Below, one piece after another: positions 57,430 through 64,000 of a stretch of 64,000 bases of DNA. Position numbers and translations under genes: made by a program. The notes below the pieces were generated by a model. The model worked only from the letters and a program-made list of their open reading frames with translations, was not told the origin of the DNA and did not search any database. Positions within the stretch are counted from its first letter, which is position 1. Each line of letters begins with the position of its first letter. This DNA is from Agrobacterium larrymoorei (lineage in GTDB: Bacteria; Pseudomonadota; Alphaproteobacteria; Rhizobiales; Rhizobiaceae), in the NCBI RefSeq assembly GCF_013322225.1, contig NZ_JAAMFB010000012.1, forward strand, positions 1 to 64,000, given 5' to 3'.

Positions 57430-57501
57430 GGTGAAACTCCATAAAAATACTCATCCACCATATGGAGATTGCGAACCTTATTGGCAAGCTGCGGGCAAGG
57501 G

Positions 57502-58710
57502 CTACTCGTGGCGCAACGCCTCAATCGGGCTTAGGCTTGCGGCGCGTCTAGCAGGGAAGTAACCGAAGACGACACCGATAGCCGCCGAGAAGCCAAATGC
57601 AATCGCGATGATGGATGGGCTGGTAACAAAAGGGACGCCAAGGAAGCTGACCACCGCATAAGCGAGCCCAAGACCCGTGAGAATGCCGGCTATTCCGCCG
57701 AATGCAGAAAGCATGACAGCTTCTACCAGAAACTGGGTCAGCACCTGTTTTTCCAGCGCGCCGATTGCCAGACGAATGCCGATCTCGCGGGTTCGCTCAG
57801 TCACGGAAACGAGCATGATGTTCATGATGCCGATGCCGCCGACGAGCAGGCTGACGGCTGCGACGGCGCCGAGCAGGCCCGTGAGCAGCGTCGTGGTCCC
57901 CGTCATGGCAGAAGCAATCTGCGTCATGTCGTTGACGGTGAAGTCATCATCACGCCCCAGCGCGATACGTCGGCGTTCCCGCAGCAGGTTTTCAAGGTCC
58001 GATTGAACCTTGGTGGTTGATACGCCGTCCTGCGCGGAGACCATGATGGATGAGATGGTGGTGGTGCCGCCGATTCTGCGTTGGTGGATTTTCAGCGGCA
58101 TGATGATCGTATCGTCCTGATCGTCACCCATGCCGGACTGGCCCTTGCGCACCAGAACCGCAATGACCGGGCAGGAGATGTTGCTGACACGGATTGTCTG
58201 CCCCACCGGATTTGATGCGCCGAAAAGCTCCTGCCTTACGGTTTCACCGATGATGCAGCCAATTTGACCGCCACGATCTTCCGCGGGCTGGAATTCACGG
58301 CCGAGCGCAATCGTCCAGTCCTGTGCGATGAGATAATCGTTTGACGTTCCCACTACACTGGTCTGGTGGTTTCGCCCACCATAGATGACGGTTGCAGCGG
58401 AAGATCTGTTTAACGGGGCAACAGCGCGGACGCCGCTGATCTGGTCCTTGATTGCCTGCACATCCCGGTCGGTAAAGCGCTTGGCGTCCACGCTTGCGCG
58501 GCCGGGACCGAACTGGCCGGGCCGCACGAAAAGCATGTTCGTGCCTAGCCTGGAAAGTTCAGCCTTCACACGCTCTGTCGTGCCATTGCCGATTGTCACC
58601 ATGGCAATGACGGCAGCCACACCGATGACGACGCCTAGCACGGTGAGAAACGAGCGAAGCATGTTGCGGCTGATGGCCCGCATGGCAAGGCGGCTTGTTT
58701 CAAAAAACAC
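57502..58710 (-). CDS. MacB-type ABC exporter, permease subunit
   Basis: A 402-residue protein with the MacB/FtsX topology: N-terminal helix ([20 protein letters not shown]), large periplasmic domain, and three C-terminal helices ([20 protein letters not shown], then [12 protein letters not shown]). The GTG at 58710 is chosen because AAGGAG lies 8 bases upstream; a frame up to 58809 would overlap the ATPase gene fully. It overlaps the ATPase gene by 11 bases and lies third in the macA-like operon. Confidence 0.92.
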   Translation of the reverse strand: MFFETSRLAMRAISRNMLRSFLTVLGVVIGVAAVIAMVTIGNGTTERVKAELSRLGTNMLFVRPGQFGPGRASVDAKRFTDRDVQAIKDQISGVRAVAPLNRSSAATVIYGGRNHQTSVVGTSNDYLIAQDWTIALGREFQPAEDRGGQIGCIIGETVRQELFGASNPVGQTIRVSNISCPVIAVLVRKGQSGMGDDQDDTIIMPLKIHQRRIGGTTTISSIMVSAQDGVSTTKVQSDLENLLRERRRIALGRDDDFTVNDMTQIASAMTGTTTLLTGLLGAVAAVSLLVGGIGIMNIMLVSVTERTREIGIRLAIGALEKQVLTQFLVEAVMLSAFGGIAGILTGLGLAYAVVSFLGVPFVTSPSIIAIAFGFSAAIGVVFGYFPARRAASLSPIEALRHE

Positions 58711-59437
58711 CGGACGTCTCCTTCTCTTGCTCTGCCAGACTGTCGGAGGCAAGATGCCCGTCCACAAAGCGGAGCAGGCGGTTGGCGTGCGCGGCGATAT
58801 CTTCCTCATGCGTCACCATGACGACGGTGATGCCCTTGTCGCGGTTGAGCGAGGTTATGAGGTCCATGATTTCGACGCTGGTCTTTGTATCGAGGTTACC
58901 GGTTGGTTCGTCCGCCAGAAGCAATGCCGGTTTGGTGACGATGGCGCGAGCGATGGCGACACGCTGCTGCTGCCCGCCTGACAACGCCTGTGTTGTGTGA
59001 TGTTCGCGTCCGGTCAGCCCCACCTGCGCCAGTGCGTCCATGGCGCGCGCACGTCTCTCGGCGGATTTCATACCTCGATAGATGAGAGGCAGTTCCACAT
59101 TCTCTACGGCCGAGGTGCGTGAAAGCAGGTTGAATCCCTGAAAGACGAAGCCCAGCATGTGTCGCCGCAGAAGCGTCAGGTGCTCATTATCGAAGCCACT
59201 GGTCGGCACGCCCTGAAAGAGATACTCACCTGCCGTCGGCGTATCGAGACAACCGATGATATTCATGGACGTGGATTTGCCGGAGCCGGATGGCCCCATG
59301 ATCGCGACGAACTCGCCTTCATGGATCGACAGGCTTACGCTGTCCAGCGCGCGGATCGTCGCTTCGCCTTTGCCGTATTGTTTCACGACCTCGCGAAACT
59401 CGATGAGAGGAGTGGCGGTCATGACATCGCGCCTCAT
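58700..59437 (-). CDS. MacB-type ABC exporter, ATPase subunit
   Basis: A 245-residue ATPase: Walker [17 protein letters not shown] near residue 50, Q-loop [18 protein letters not shown], signature [15 protein letters not shown], Walker [14 protein letters not shown]. This belongs to the LolD/MacB class. The ATG at 59437 overlaps the stop of the adaptor gene by ATGA; an ATG at 59422 is a possible alternative. In E. coli MacB the ATPase and permease are one protein; here they are split. Confidence 0.94.
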   Translation of the reverse strand: MRRDVMTATPLIEFREVVKQYGKGEATIRALDSVSLSIHEGEFVAIMGPSGSGKSTSMNIIGCLDTPTAGEYLFQGVPTSGFDNEHLTLLRRHMLGFVFQGFNLLSRTSAVENVELPLIYRGMKSAERRARAMDALAQVGLTGREHHTTQALSGGQQQRVAIARAIVTKPALLLADEPTGNLDTKTSVEIMDLITSLNRDKGITVVMVTHEEDIAAHANRLLRFVDGHLASDSLAEQEKETSGVF

Positions 59438-60735
59438 CCACTACGTTGCTGAGCATCGGTGATGACGAGATCGCCAGACTTCAGATCATTCGATTTGACG
59501 GCGGTGAATTGTCCATCGGTCGATCCGGTTTCGATCTGAATGCTGACGGGGATGTTGTTTCTCAAAACCCAGATCGTGCGTTTACCATCGGTCGCCTGTT
59601 CTGTTCCACCACCGCCTCGCGGGCGGTTCATGCGGGGAGGGCGGAACAAGGCCCCAAGGCCACCGCCGCGAGACGCACTTTCGCGTGGCGGGGAGTAACG
59701 CAAAGCGGCATTGGGAACGAGAAGTGCGTCCTTCACATGCTCCACCACGATGTTCGACGTGGCGGTCATGCCAGGTCGCAGCAACAGTTCGGCGTTGTCG
59801 ACGGTAAGAATACCCTTGTAGGTGACGACATTGGAAACCGTTTCGGATGCGAAGCGCACGCCTTCGATTTCCGCCGGAAAGCTGCGTTCAGGATAGGCAT
59901 CCACGTTGAAGGTTGCCGTTTGTCCCACCTCGACCTTGCCGACATCCGCCTCGTCGATGGAGACCTGAAGCTCCATTTTTCGCAGATCGCCAGCGATGGT
60001 GAACAGCACCGGCGCGTTAAGCGAGGAGGCGACCGTTGCGCCCGGATCGACGCTTCGCGTGAGAATCACGCCATCTATGGGGGAAACGATCTTGGCCTTG
60101 CCGAGATTAACCTCGGCAAGCCGCAGGTCGGCCTCGGAAGAAAGAACCGTCGCTTCATTGACATCCAGCGTTGCCGCCGCTGCATCATAAGCGAATTGCG
60201 CGGCATCGAGGTCTTGCTGGCTGGACACTCGATTCTGGACGAGCGACTTCAATCGCTCCAAGGAAGTACGGGCGGAACCAAGGTCCGCCTTTGCTTTCAG
60301 GACGTTCGCTTTCGCAGAAGCAAGCTTCGCGCGGGCGCTCTGAACATCGGCCTCGAGCTTGTTGGTATCAAGTTCGGCAAGAACGTCGCCCGCCTTTACG
60401 GTGGAATTATACGTTACGTTGACCTTGCGAACTGTGCCGGAAAGCTCGCTTGAGATATCCACCTGATCGGTAGGCTGCACGGAGCCGGTGGAGGTAACGA
60501 TCACCGAAAGATCGCCCTGCTTTGCAGATTCAGTCGTATACACGTAGGCGATCCGAGAGCCTGCAAAAGCGAAATAGTAGATGCCGATCGCTGCTGCCAC
60601 GACCAAAAACGCCGCCGTATAGACCCATCGGCGGGATTTCTTTCTGCCGGAATTTGCCGAAACAAGAATTTCTCCAAGGTCGGGCTTTTGAGAAGGAGTG
60701 CTATTTTTCTGCACGGACTTATCGGCGTCGTTCAT
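59434..60735 (-). CDS. MacA-like periplasmic adaptor (HlyD/RND family)
   Basis: A 433-residue membrane fusion protein. One membrane anchor at about residues 37-57 (WVYTAAFLVVAAAIGIYYFA), lipoyl halves (VDISSELSGTVRKVNVTYNS and VSPIDGVILTRSVDPGATV) around a long coiled-coil hairpin (about 115-205), then the beta-barrel domain. Roughly residues 348-387 form an Arg/Gly/Pro-rich insertion (SASRGGGLGALFRPP, then RPRGGGGTE) not usual in MacA. It is the first gene of a three-gene operon with overlapping ends. No TolC-like gene is nearby, so the outer membrane partner must be elsewhere. Confidence 0.92.
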   Translation of the reverse strand: MNDADKSVQKNSTPSQKPDLGEILVSANSGRKKSRRWVYTAAFLVVAAAIGIYYFAFAGSRIAYVYTTESAKQGDLSVIVTSTGSVQPTDQVDISSELSGTVRKVNVTYNSTVKAGDVLAELDTNKLEADVQSARAKLASAKANVLKAKADLGSARTSLERLKSLVQNRVSSQQDLDAAQFAYDAAAATLDVNEATVLSSEADLRLAEVNLGKAKIVSPIDGVILTRSVDPGATVASSLNAPVLFTIAGDLRKMELQVSIDEADVGKVEVGQTATFNVDAYPERSFPAEIEGVRFASETVSNVVTYKGILTVDNAELLLRPGMTATSNIVVEHVKDALLVPNAALRYSPPRESASRGGGLGALFRPPRMNRPRGGGGTEQATDGKRTIWVLRNNIPVSIQIETGSTDGQFTAVKSNDLKSGDLVITDAQQRSG

Positions 60736-60994
60736 TCCTGGTACCTGTTGATGCCGCTCTATCCGGCTCCTCCGGCCTATTCCGTAAAATTGTGTTGGCA
60801 GGCCTTGCTAATGTTCAACCCCGCTTCGCACAGCTTCGTTGCATGCGGAAGTGAAAACTTCGTAATGTTGGCGTGCGCAGGTTGCGGCGCGTATCTGTGG
60901 AAAAAAGAGGGCTCGCGAAAAAAACAAACAGAAAGGTGATTTTACCTGTTGCAGGGTCCGCACGAACTATGTATTACCCGCCTCACGACATCGG

Positions 60995-61071
<77 letters not shown>

Positions 61072-61165
61072 TTTAAAGTCATCTATTTGCAATGACTTTC
61101 GTGATTTCCCTAATAAATTGGTTCGGGTTTAAAATAGTGTCTGTGGGCGCAGCTGGTGCCGCGCC

Positions 61166-61312
61166 TCATGCTACATATTGAAAATATGCCCAGGCACCGA
61201 CAAAGAATGCAACGATCCCCAAAACTGTAAGAAATTTGCGCAAACCGGGGCGAGGTTGTTTCTGCCGCTTTGGTGGTTCTGGCTTACGGAATTTGATGAC
61301 ATTTTCGTTCAT
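61166..61312 (-). CDS. Small single-pass membrane protein
   Basis: A 48-residue product beginning MNENVIKFRKPEPPKRQKQP, then a hydrophobic helix (FLTVLGIVAFFVGAWAYFQY) near the C-terminus. The basic, Pro-rich N-terminus would be cytoplasmic. AGAGG lies 8 bases before the ATG at 61312, which supports this start over 61366. The function is unknown; such short membrane proteins are frequent in rhizobia. Confidence 0.7.
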   Translation of the reverse strand: MNENVIKFRKPEPPKRQKQPRPGLRKFLTVLGIVAFFVGAWAYFQYVA

Positions 61313-61638
61313 TTTAGGCCTCTTATGATATTTCGAGATAGAATACGGTTCGCTTGATGGGTTCAAGAGTGCGCGGTGCTTTTTCTTTTGGCAGGCCGCG
61401 GCATCTTTCCATATTGGTGGATTTTCTCTTTTCAGCGAATGGCTTAAATTCTGTTGGAGTACTATCCATTACAAAACCGCTTCGCAGTTGCTTGAAATGC
61501 TCTATCGGCGGCTTATCGACTTGACTTGGAAGTGGAGTCGGTCCAAGTGAATTTTGGCTGCCGTGCGTAATAAATCGGTTACGGGTGGTGGCTTAGAAAG
61601 AGCGAAGTCTCGCTTGATCGGAAGACGGAGCAGTTGAA

Positions 61639-61944
61639 ATGTCGGCAAAAATCTATCGTCCAGCAAAGACGGCTATGCAGTCTGGTCAGGCCAAGACCAA
61701 TGTCTGGGTTCTGGAGTTCGATGCTGAGGTTCCCCGTAAGATCGACCCGATCATGGGCTATACGTCTTCGTCGGACATGAAGCAGCAGCTGAAGCTCAAC
61801 TTCGATACGCAGGAGCAAGCGGAAGCCTACGCGCAACGCAAAGGCATCGAATACCGCGTCATTCTACCCAAGGAAGCAACCCGCAAGGTCGTCTCTTACA
61901 CGGACAATTTCCGCTATTCGCGCACGCAGCCTTGGACTCACTAA
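61639..61944 (+). CDS. NDUFS4-like subunit of NADH dehydrogenase (ETC complex I subunit)
   Basis: A 101-residue protein matching the ETC_C1_NDUFA4 family: KIYRPAKTAMQSGQAKTNVW near the start, then GYTSSSDMKQQLKLNF, and DNFRYSRTQPWTH at the end. In alphaproteobacteria and mitochondria it is an accessory subunit on the peripheral arm of complex I, close to the FMN/Fe-S module. The nuo operon is not in this window, so it is a lone gene between tRNA-Pro and tRNA-Arg, 33 bases before the latter. Confidence 0.93.
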   Translation: MSAKIYRPAKTAMQSGQAKTNVWVLEFDAEVPRKIDPIMGYTSSSDMKQQLKLNFDTQEQAEAYAQRKGIEYRVILPKEATRKVVSYTDNFRYSRTQPWTH

Positions 61945-61977
61945 TCTGATTTTCGACGCCTTCGCGGGCGTCATCAA

Positions 61978-62054
61978 GGCCCCTTAGCTCAACTGGATAG
62001 AGCAACTGCCTTCTAAGCAGTAGGTCGCAGGTTCGAGTCCTGCAGGGGTCGCCA
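61978..62054 (+). tRNA. tRNA-Arg (anticodon TCT)
   Basis: Acceptor GGCCCCT pairs with AGGGGTC; anticodon loop CTTCTAA with TCT; T-arm has GGTTCGAGTCC. CCA is encoded at 62052-62054. Length 77 bases. Confidence 0.96.
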
Positions 62055-62209
62055 CTAACTTTTATCCAGAACGAAATGTTGGTTTAACGCTGGTCTCTCA
62101 GACTTACAGCCTGCTGCTCTCAGCTTTTTTATCTTATTGATCGCGATTGCATCTCGTCTTTTTGCGCACAATCCTTATTTCTGATGCGCGAATAAATGAA
62201 GGAGATTGC

Positions 62210-62515
62210 ATGAACGACCGATGTGGCCCGTATGTACAAATGGGTATCCTCGCGGAGCGTATGGCTGCGATGTACCAGATGGATAAGAACCTTGAGTTGG
62301 CACCCCATCTTTTGCATTACATGGACGAAGTCGATGTCAATATTGCTTCCGATAGCTTTGACCATGTCGGCTTCATGACCAAAATCCGCGACCGCGTTGA
62401 ATCGGGCGTTCTAAAAGCTACTGAATCTCGCCGCCGTGATTTTCTGCGGGCCGTCTCTGGCGCGCTCATGGAGCGTATCGGACGGGACGCTATTGATTTG
62501 GCTCGGGAGAGTTGA
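62210..62515 (+). CDS. Small protein of unknown function after tRNA-Arg
   Basis: A 101-residue soluble, helical-looking protein beginning MNDRCGPYVQMGILAERMAA. The C-terminal part (SRRRDFLRAVSGALMERIGR) is basic and amphipathic. No family is recognised. The start at 62210 has AAGGAG 7 bases upstream, better than an in-frame start at 62147. It stands alone between tRNA-Arg and a convergent lipoprotein gene. Confidence 0.65.
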   Translation: MNDRCGPYVQMGILAERMAAMYQMDKNLELAPHLLHYMDEVDVNIASDSFDHVGFMTKIRDRVESGVLKATESRRRDFLRAVSGALMERIGRDAIDLARES

Positions 62516-62567
62516 TGATTTCAGCGGTCGATGGAAGTTGGGTGAACTGCCGTCTGTAGAATATAAA

Positions 62568-62590
62568 CCCGCACTGTAATTCCGTGCGGG
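62568..62590 (-). terminator. Probable terminator of the lipoprotein gene
   Basis: Arms CCCGCAC and GTGCGGG; on the reverse strand they are followed by TTTATATTC. It lies between two convergent genes. Confidence 0.5.
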
Positions 62591-62605
62591 TCGAGTTCAT
62601 AAATT

Positions 62606-62998
62606 CTACTTCTTTTCATTTTTTGCGTTTTTAGGATCCGTGGAGAACGAGATTCCGCAACTCTTCCTGCGTGACGCATCCTCGATAGCTTGCATCTCTC
62701 CTTTCAGACGAGCGACTTCGGCGGCAGACGCTCCGTCTCCATTGTTGAAAAAGAGAGCAGGCCAGAACAAAACGATGCCGACTGTTGTGATTGCAGCATC
62801 TTGCCCCGCTTTTTTGTCTTGAACTCCAGATGCGGCAATGGCTCTGCTAGATACCGCCTTTGCTTCTTCCGCGAGTTGGCTGCAAGAGAGATGAGTGTAG
62901 AGCGTAGGAGATACGTATGTCGCCGCGATCTTGTCGGCTTTCGACGCGCACGAAACTGCCGCCACGGCGATTACGCCGATGGTAATGATATTTTTCAT
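62606..62998 (-). CDS. Small lipoprotein of unknown function
   Basis: A 130-residue lipoprotein precursor: signal MKNIITIGVIAVAAVSCASK with the lipobox Cys at residue 17. A hydrophobic segment AAITTVGIVLFWPALFF lies near residue 70, then EVARLKGEMQAIEDASRRK, a short helix, and a Lys-rich end. Similar lipoproteins occur as orphans and in prophage-like regions of proteobacteria; the function is not known. The start agrees with the signal peptide. Confidence 0.75.
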   Translation of the reverse strand: MKNIITIGVIAVAAVSCASKADKIAATYVSPTLYTHLSCSQLAEEAKAVSSRAIAASGVQDKKAGQDAAITTVGIVLFWPALFFNNGDGASAAEVARLKGEMQAIEDASRRKSCGISFSTDPKNAKNEKK

Positions 62999-63125
62999 GA
63001 TTTACCCCCGATTAACTTAAGCAATCAAGCATAAGTACAATCCAGAGTCGATTGCAGACTTACTAAAATTGTTTTCATCAGCATTTAAGCTGTGAAAACA
63101 TTTTGAACTTCACCAAGCAACAAAA

Positions 63126-63548
63126 CTATTTGAGCTCAGCCTTGATCCTCTCCGCATACTCTTTCAACACTTCTGTATCCGCCATCGCGCCACTATGCGG
63201 CTTCAGCGGTTCGCCTTCCTTGCGGGGGACGATGTGGAAGTGGAGGTGGAAGACGGTTTGGCCGGCGGCGGGTTCGTTGAACTGGGCAATATAGACGCCA
63301 TCTGCTTCGAAGGCTTCCTTTGCGGCGATGGCGAGCTTTTGGACGACTGGGATTGTTTTTGCCAAGACTTCCGGATCGGCATCCAGAAGGTTGCGGGAGC
63401 CGGTTTTGGGGATGACGAGCAGGTGGCCAGGGGCTTGGGGCATGACGTCCATGAAGGCCAGCGTGTGATCGTCTTCGTATACCTTCACGGAGGGGATTTC
63501 GCCGCGCAGGATTTTTGCGAAGATGTTGTTGGTGTCATAGGTCGTCAT
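63126..63548 (-). CDS. HIT-family nucleotide-binding protein
   Basis: A 140-residue histidine triad protein with NIFAKILRGEIPSVKVYED at the start, LAFMDVMPQAPGHLLVIPKT near residue 30, and the triad VFHLHFHIVPRKEGEPL near residue 95. Family members hydrolyse nucleoside phosphoramidates and adenylates. Its length is normal, and GGGAGAAGA precedes the ATG. Confidence 0.93.
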   Translation of the reverse strand: MTTYDTNNIFAKILRGEIPSVKVYEDDHTLAFMDVMPQAPGHLLVIPKTGSRNLLDADPEVLAKTIPVVQKLAIAAKEAFEADGVYIAQFNEPAAGQTVFHLHFHIVPRKEGEPLKPHSGAMADTEVLKEYAERIKAELK

Positions 63549-63652
63549 GATGTCTTCTCCCTAAATGCTTTGCTTGCATTGGCCTGCGTACTCGCGAGAG
63601 TATTAATGGCTGATGCATGGATTGGATATGTGACTATGGCTGTTCGCCCGCG

Positions 63653-64000
63653 TCAGTCGTCGGTTTCCTGCCGCTCACCTTTGCGGAAAGGGCTGCGATC
63701 TTCAAGATAGTCGTTGATCTCCTCCACTTCGCTACGCTCCCGCTCCAGATAATCCGCAATTGCGCGGCGAAGGCCGGGGTGGGTGATGTAGTGGGCGGAA
63801 TGGGTCGTGATGGGGGTGTAGCCGCGTGCGAGCTTATGTTCGCCCTGCGCTCCGGCTTCCACGCGCTTCAGGCCCTTCGACAGAGCGAAATCGATGGCCT
63901 GATGATAGCAAACCTCGAAATGCAGGAAGGGATGGTCTTCGATGCAGCCCCAATGGCGGCCATAAAGCGCGTCGCCGCCGATGAAGTTGATGGCGCCCGC
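63653..64000 (-). CDS. GNAT-fold/FemAB-like protein (DUF482), C-terminal part
   Basis: The frame continues to the window edge, so only the last 115 residues are visible. It reads INFIGGDALYGRHWGC, then LHFEVCYHQAIDFALSKGLK, then VEAGAQGEHKLARGYTPITT and SAHYITHPGLRRAIADYLER, which is the conserved core of the DUF482 'peptidogalycan biosynthesis/recognition' family. An internal GTG at 63862 is not the real start. The function is not established; an acyl or aminoacyl transferase role is inferred from the fold. Confidence 0.85.
   Translation of the reverse strand, partial: AGAINFIGGDALYGRHWGCIEDHPFLHFEVCYHQAIDFALSKGLKRVEAGAQGEHKLARGYTPITTHSAHYITHPGLRRAIADYLERERSEVEEINDYLEDRSPFRKGERQETDD

Noticed and set aside
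61978-62600. Integrated island with att site at tRNA-Arg
   Set aside because: No integrase gene and no second copy of the tRNA 3' end are seen in the window.

Overview
The window looks like chromosomal DNA of a Rhizobiaceae alphaproteobacterium, most likely Agrobacterium or a close relative. The evidence is a phosphatidylcholine synthase of the rhizobial type, a glnB-glnA pair, a supernumerary complex I subunit of NDUFS4 type, a BMP-type nucleoside ABC operon, and several alphaproteobacterial domain families (DUF1489, DUF1127, IalB, transglutaminase-like cysteine peptidase, PAS_5). The species cannot be fixed from sequence reading alone.

Layout. 1-3080 is a mosaic of mobile DNA: the end of an IS21-family element, a group II intron with an intact reverse transcriptase gene, and the 3' part of an IS3-family element. 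3473-5816 holds kdsA and eno. 5914-10550 holds a small membrane protein, tRNA-Lys, ccdA, an AEC carrier, a UbiH-like hydroxylase and pcs. 10718-15421 is a four-gene nucleoside-type ABC importer operon. 15705-19316 holds glmU and glmS, making UDP-GlcNAc precursors, separated by a foldable element with terminal inverted repeats. 19469-26555 holds a DUF502 protein, recG with a small downstream gene, and divergent sdhE-mfd. 26681-36750 mixes envelope and transport genes (two EamA carriers, a FrnE-like DsbA protein, an orphan peptide-binding protein resembling YepA, IalB) with hspQ, the nitrogen-regulated glnB-glnA pair and the NAD(P)HX repair enzyme.

36760-43849 holds regulators (GlxA-type AraC, a receiver-only response regulator, an LsrB/VtlR-like LysR divergent from a DUF1127 gene), glycogen debranching enzyme, an entericidin and a phosphodiester glycosidase. 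44181-51463 holds a 33-residue membrane peptide, sdaA, DUF1489, a transglutaminase-like peptidase, PilZ, PAS, rhomboid, CBS and patatin proteins. 51559-55886 is a housekeeping run: hisI, folE, a degenerate Fe-S scaffold, yidD and thrS. 55948-60735 holds a MYG1 protein, a Gre-family factor and a MacAB-like exporter. 60995-64000 holds tRNA-Pro, tRNA-Arg, the NDUFS4-like gene, small orphan genes, a HIT protein and a partial GNAT/DUF482 gene.

Most of the window is ordinary core genome. The points most worth a second look are the mobile mosaic at the left end, the MITE-like element between glmU and glmS, the Fe-S scaffold lacking canonical ligands, the LysR/DUF1127 pair, the TTGCGAC repeats upstream of the GlxA-type regulator, and several very small genes with good ribosome binding sites. 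I saw no CRISPR array, no prophage and no clear novel defence system.
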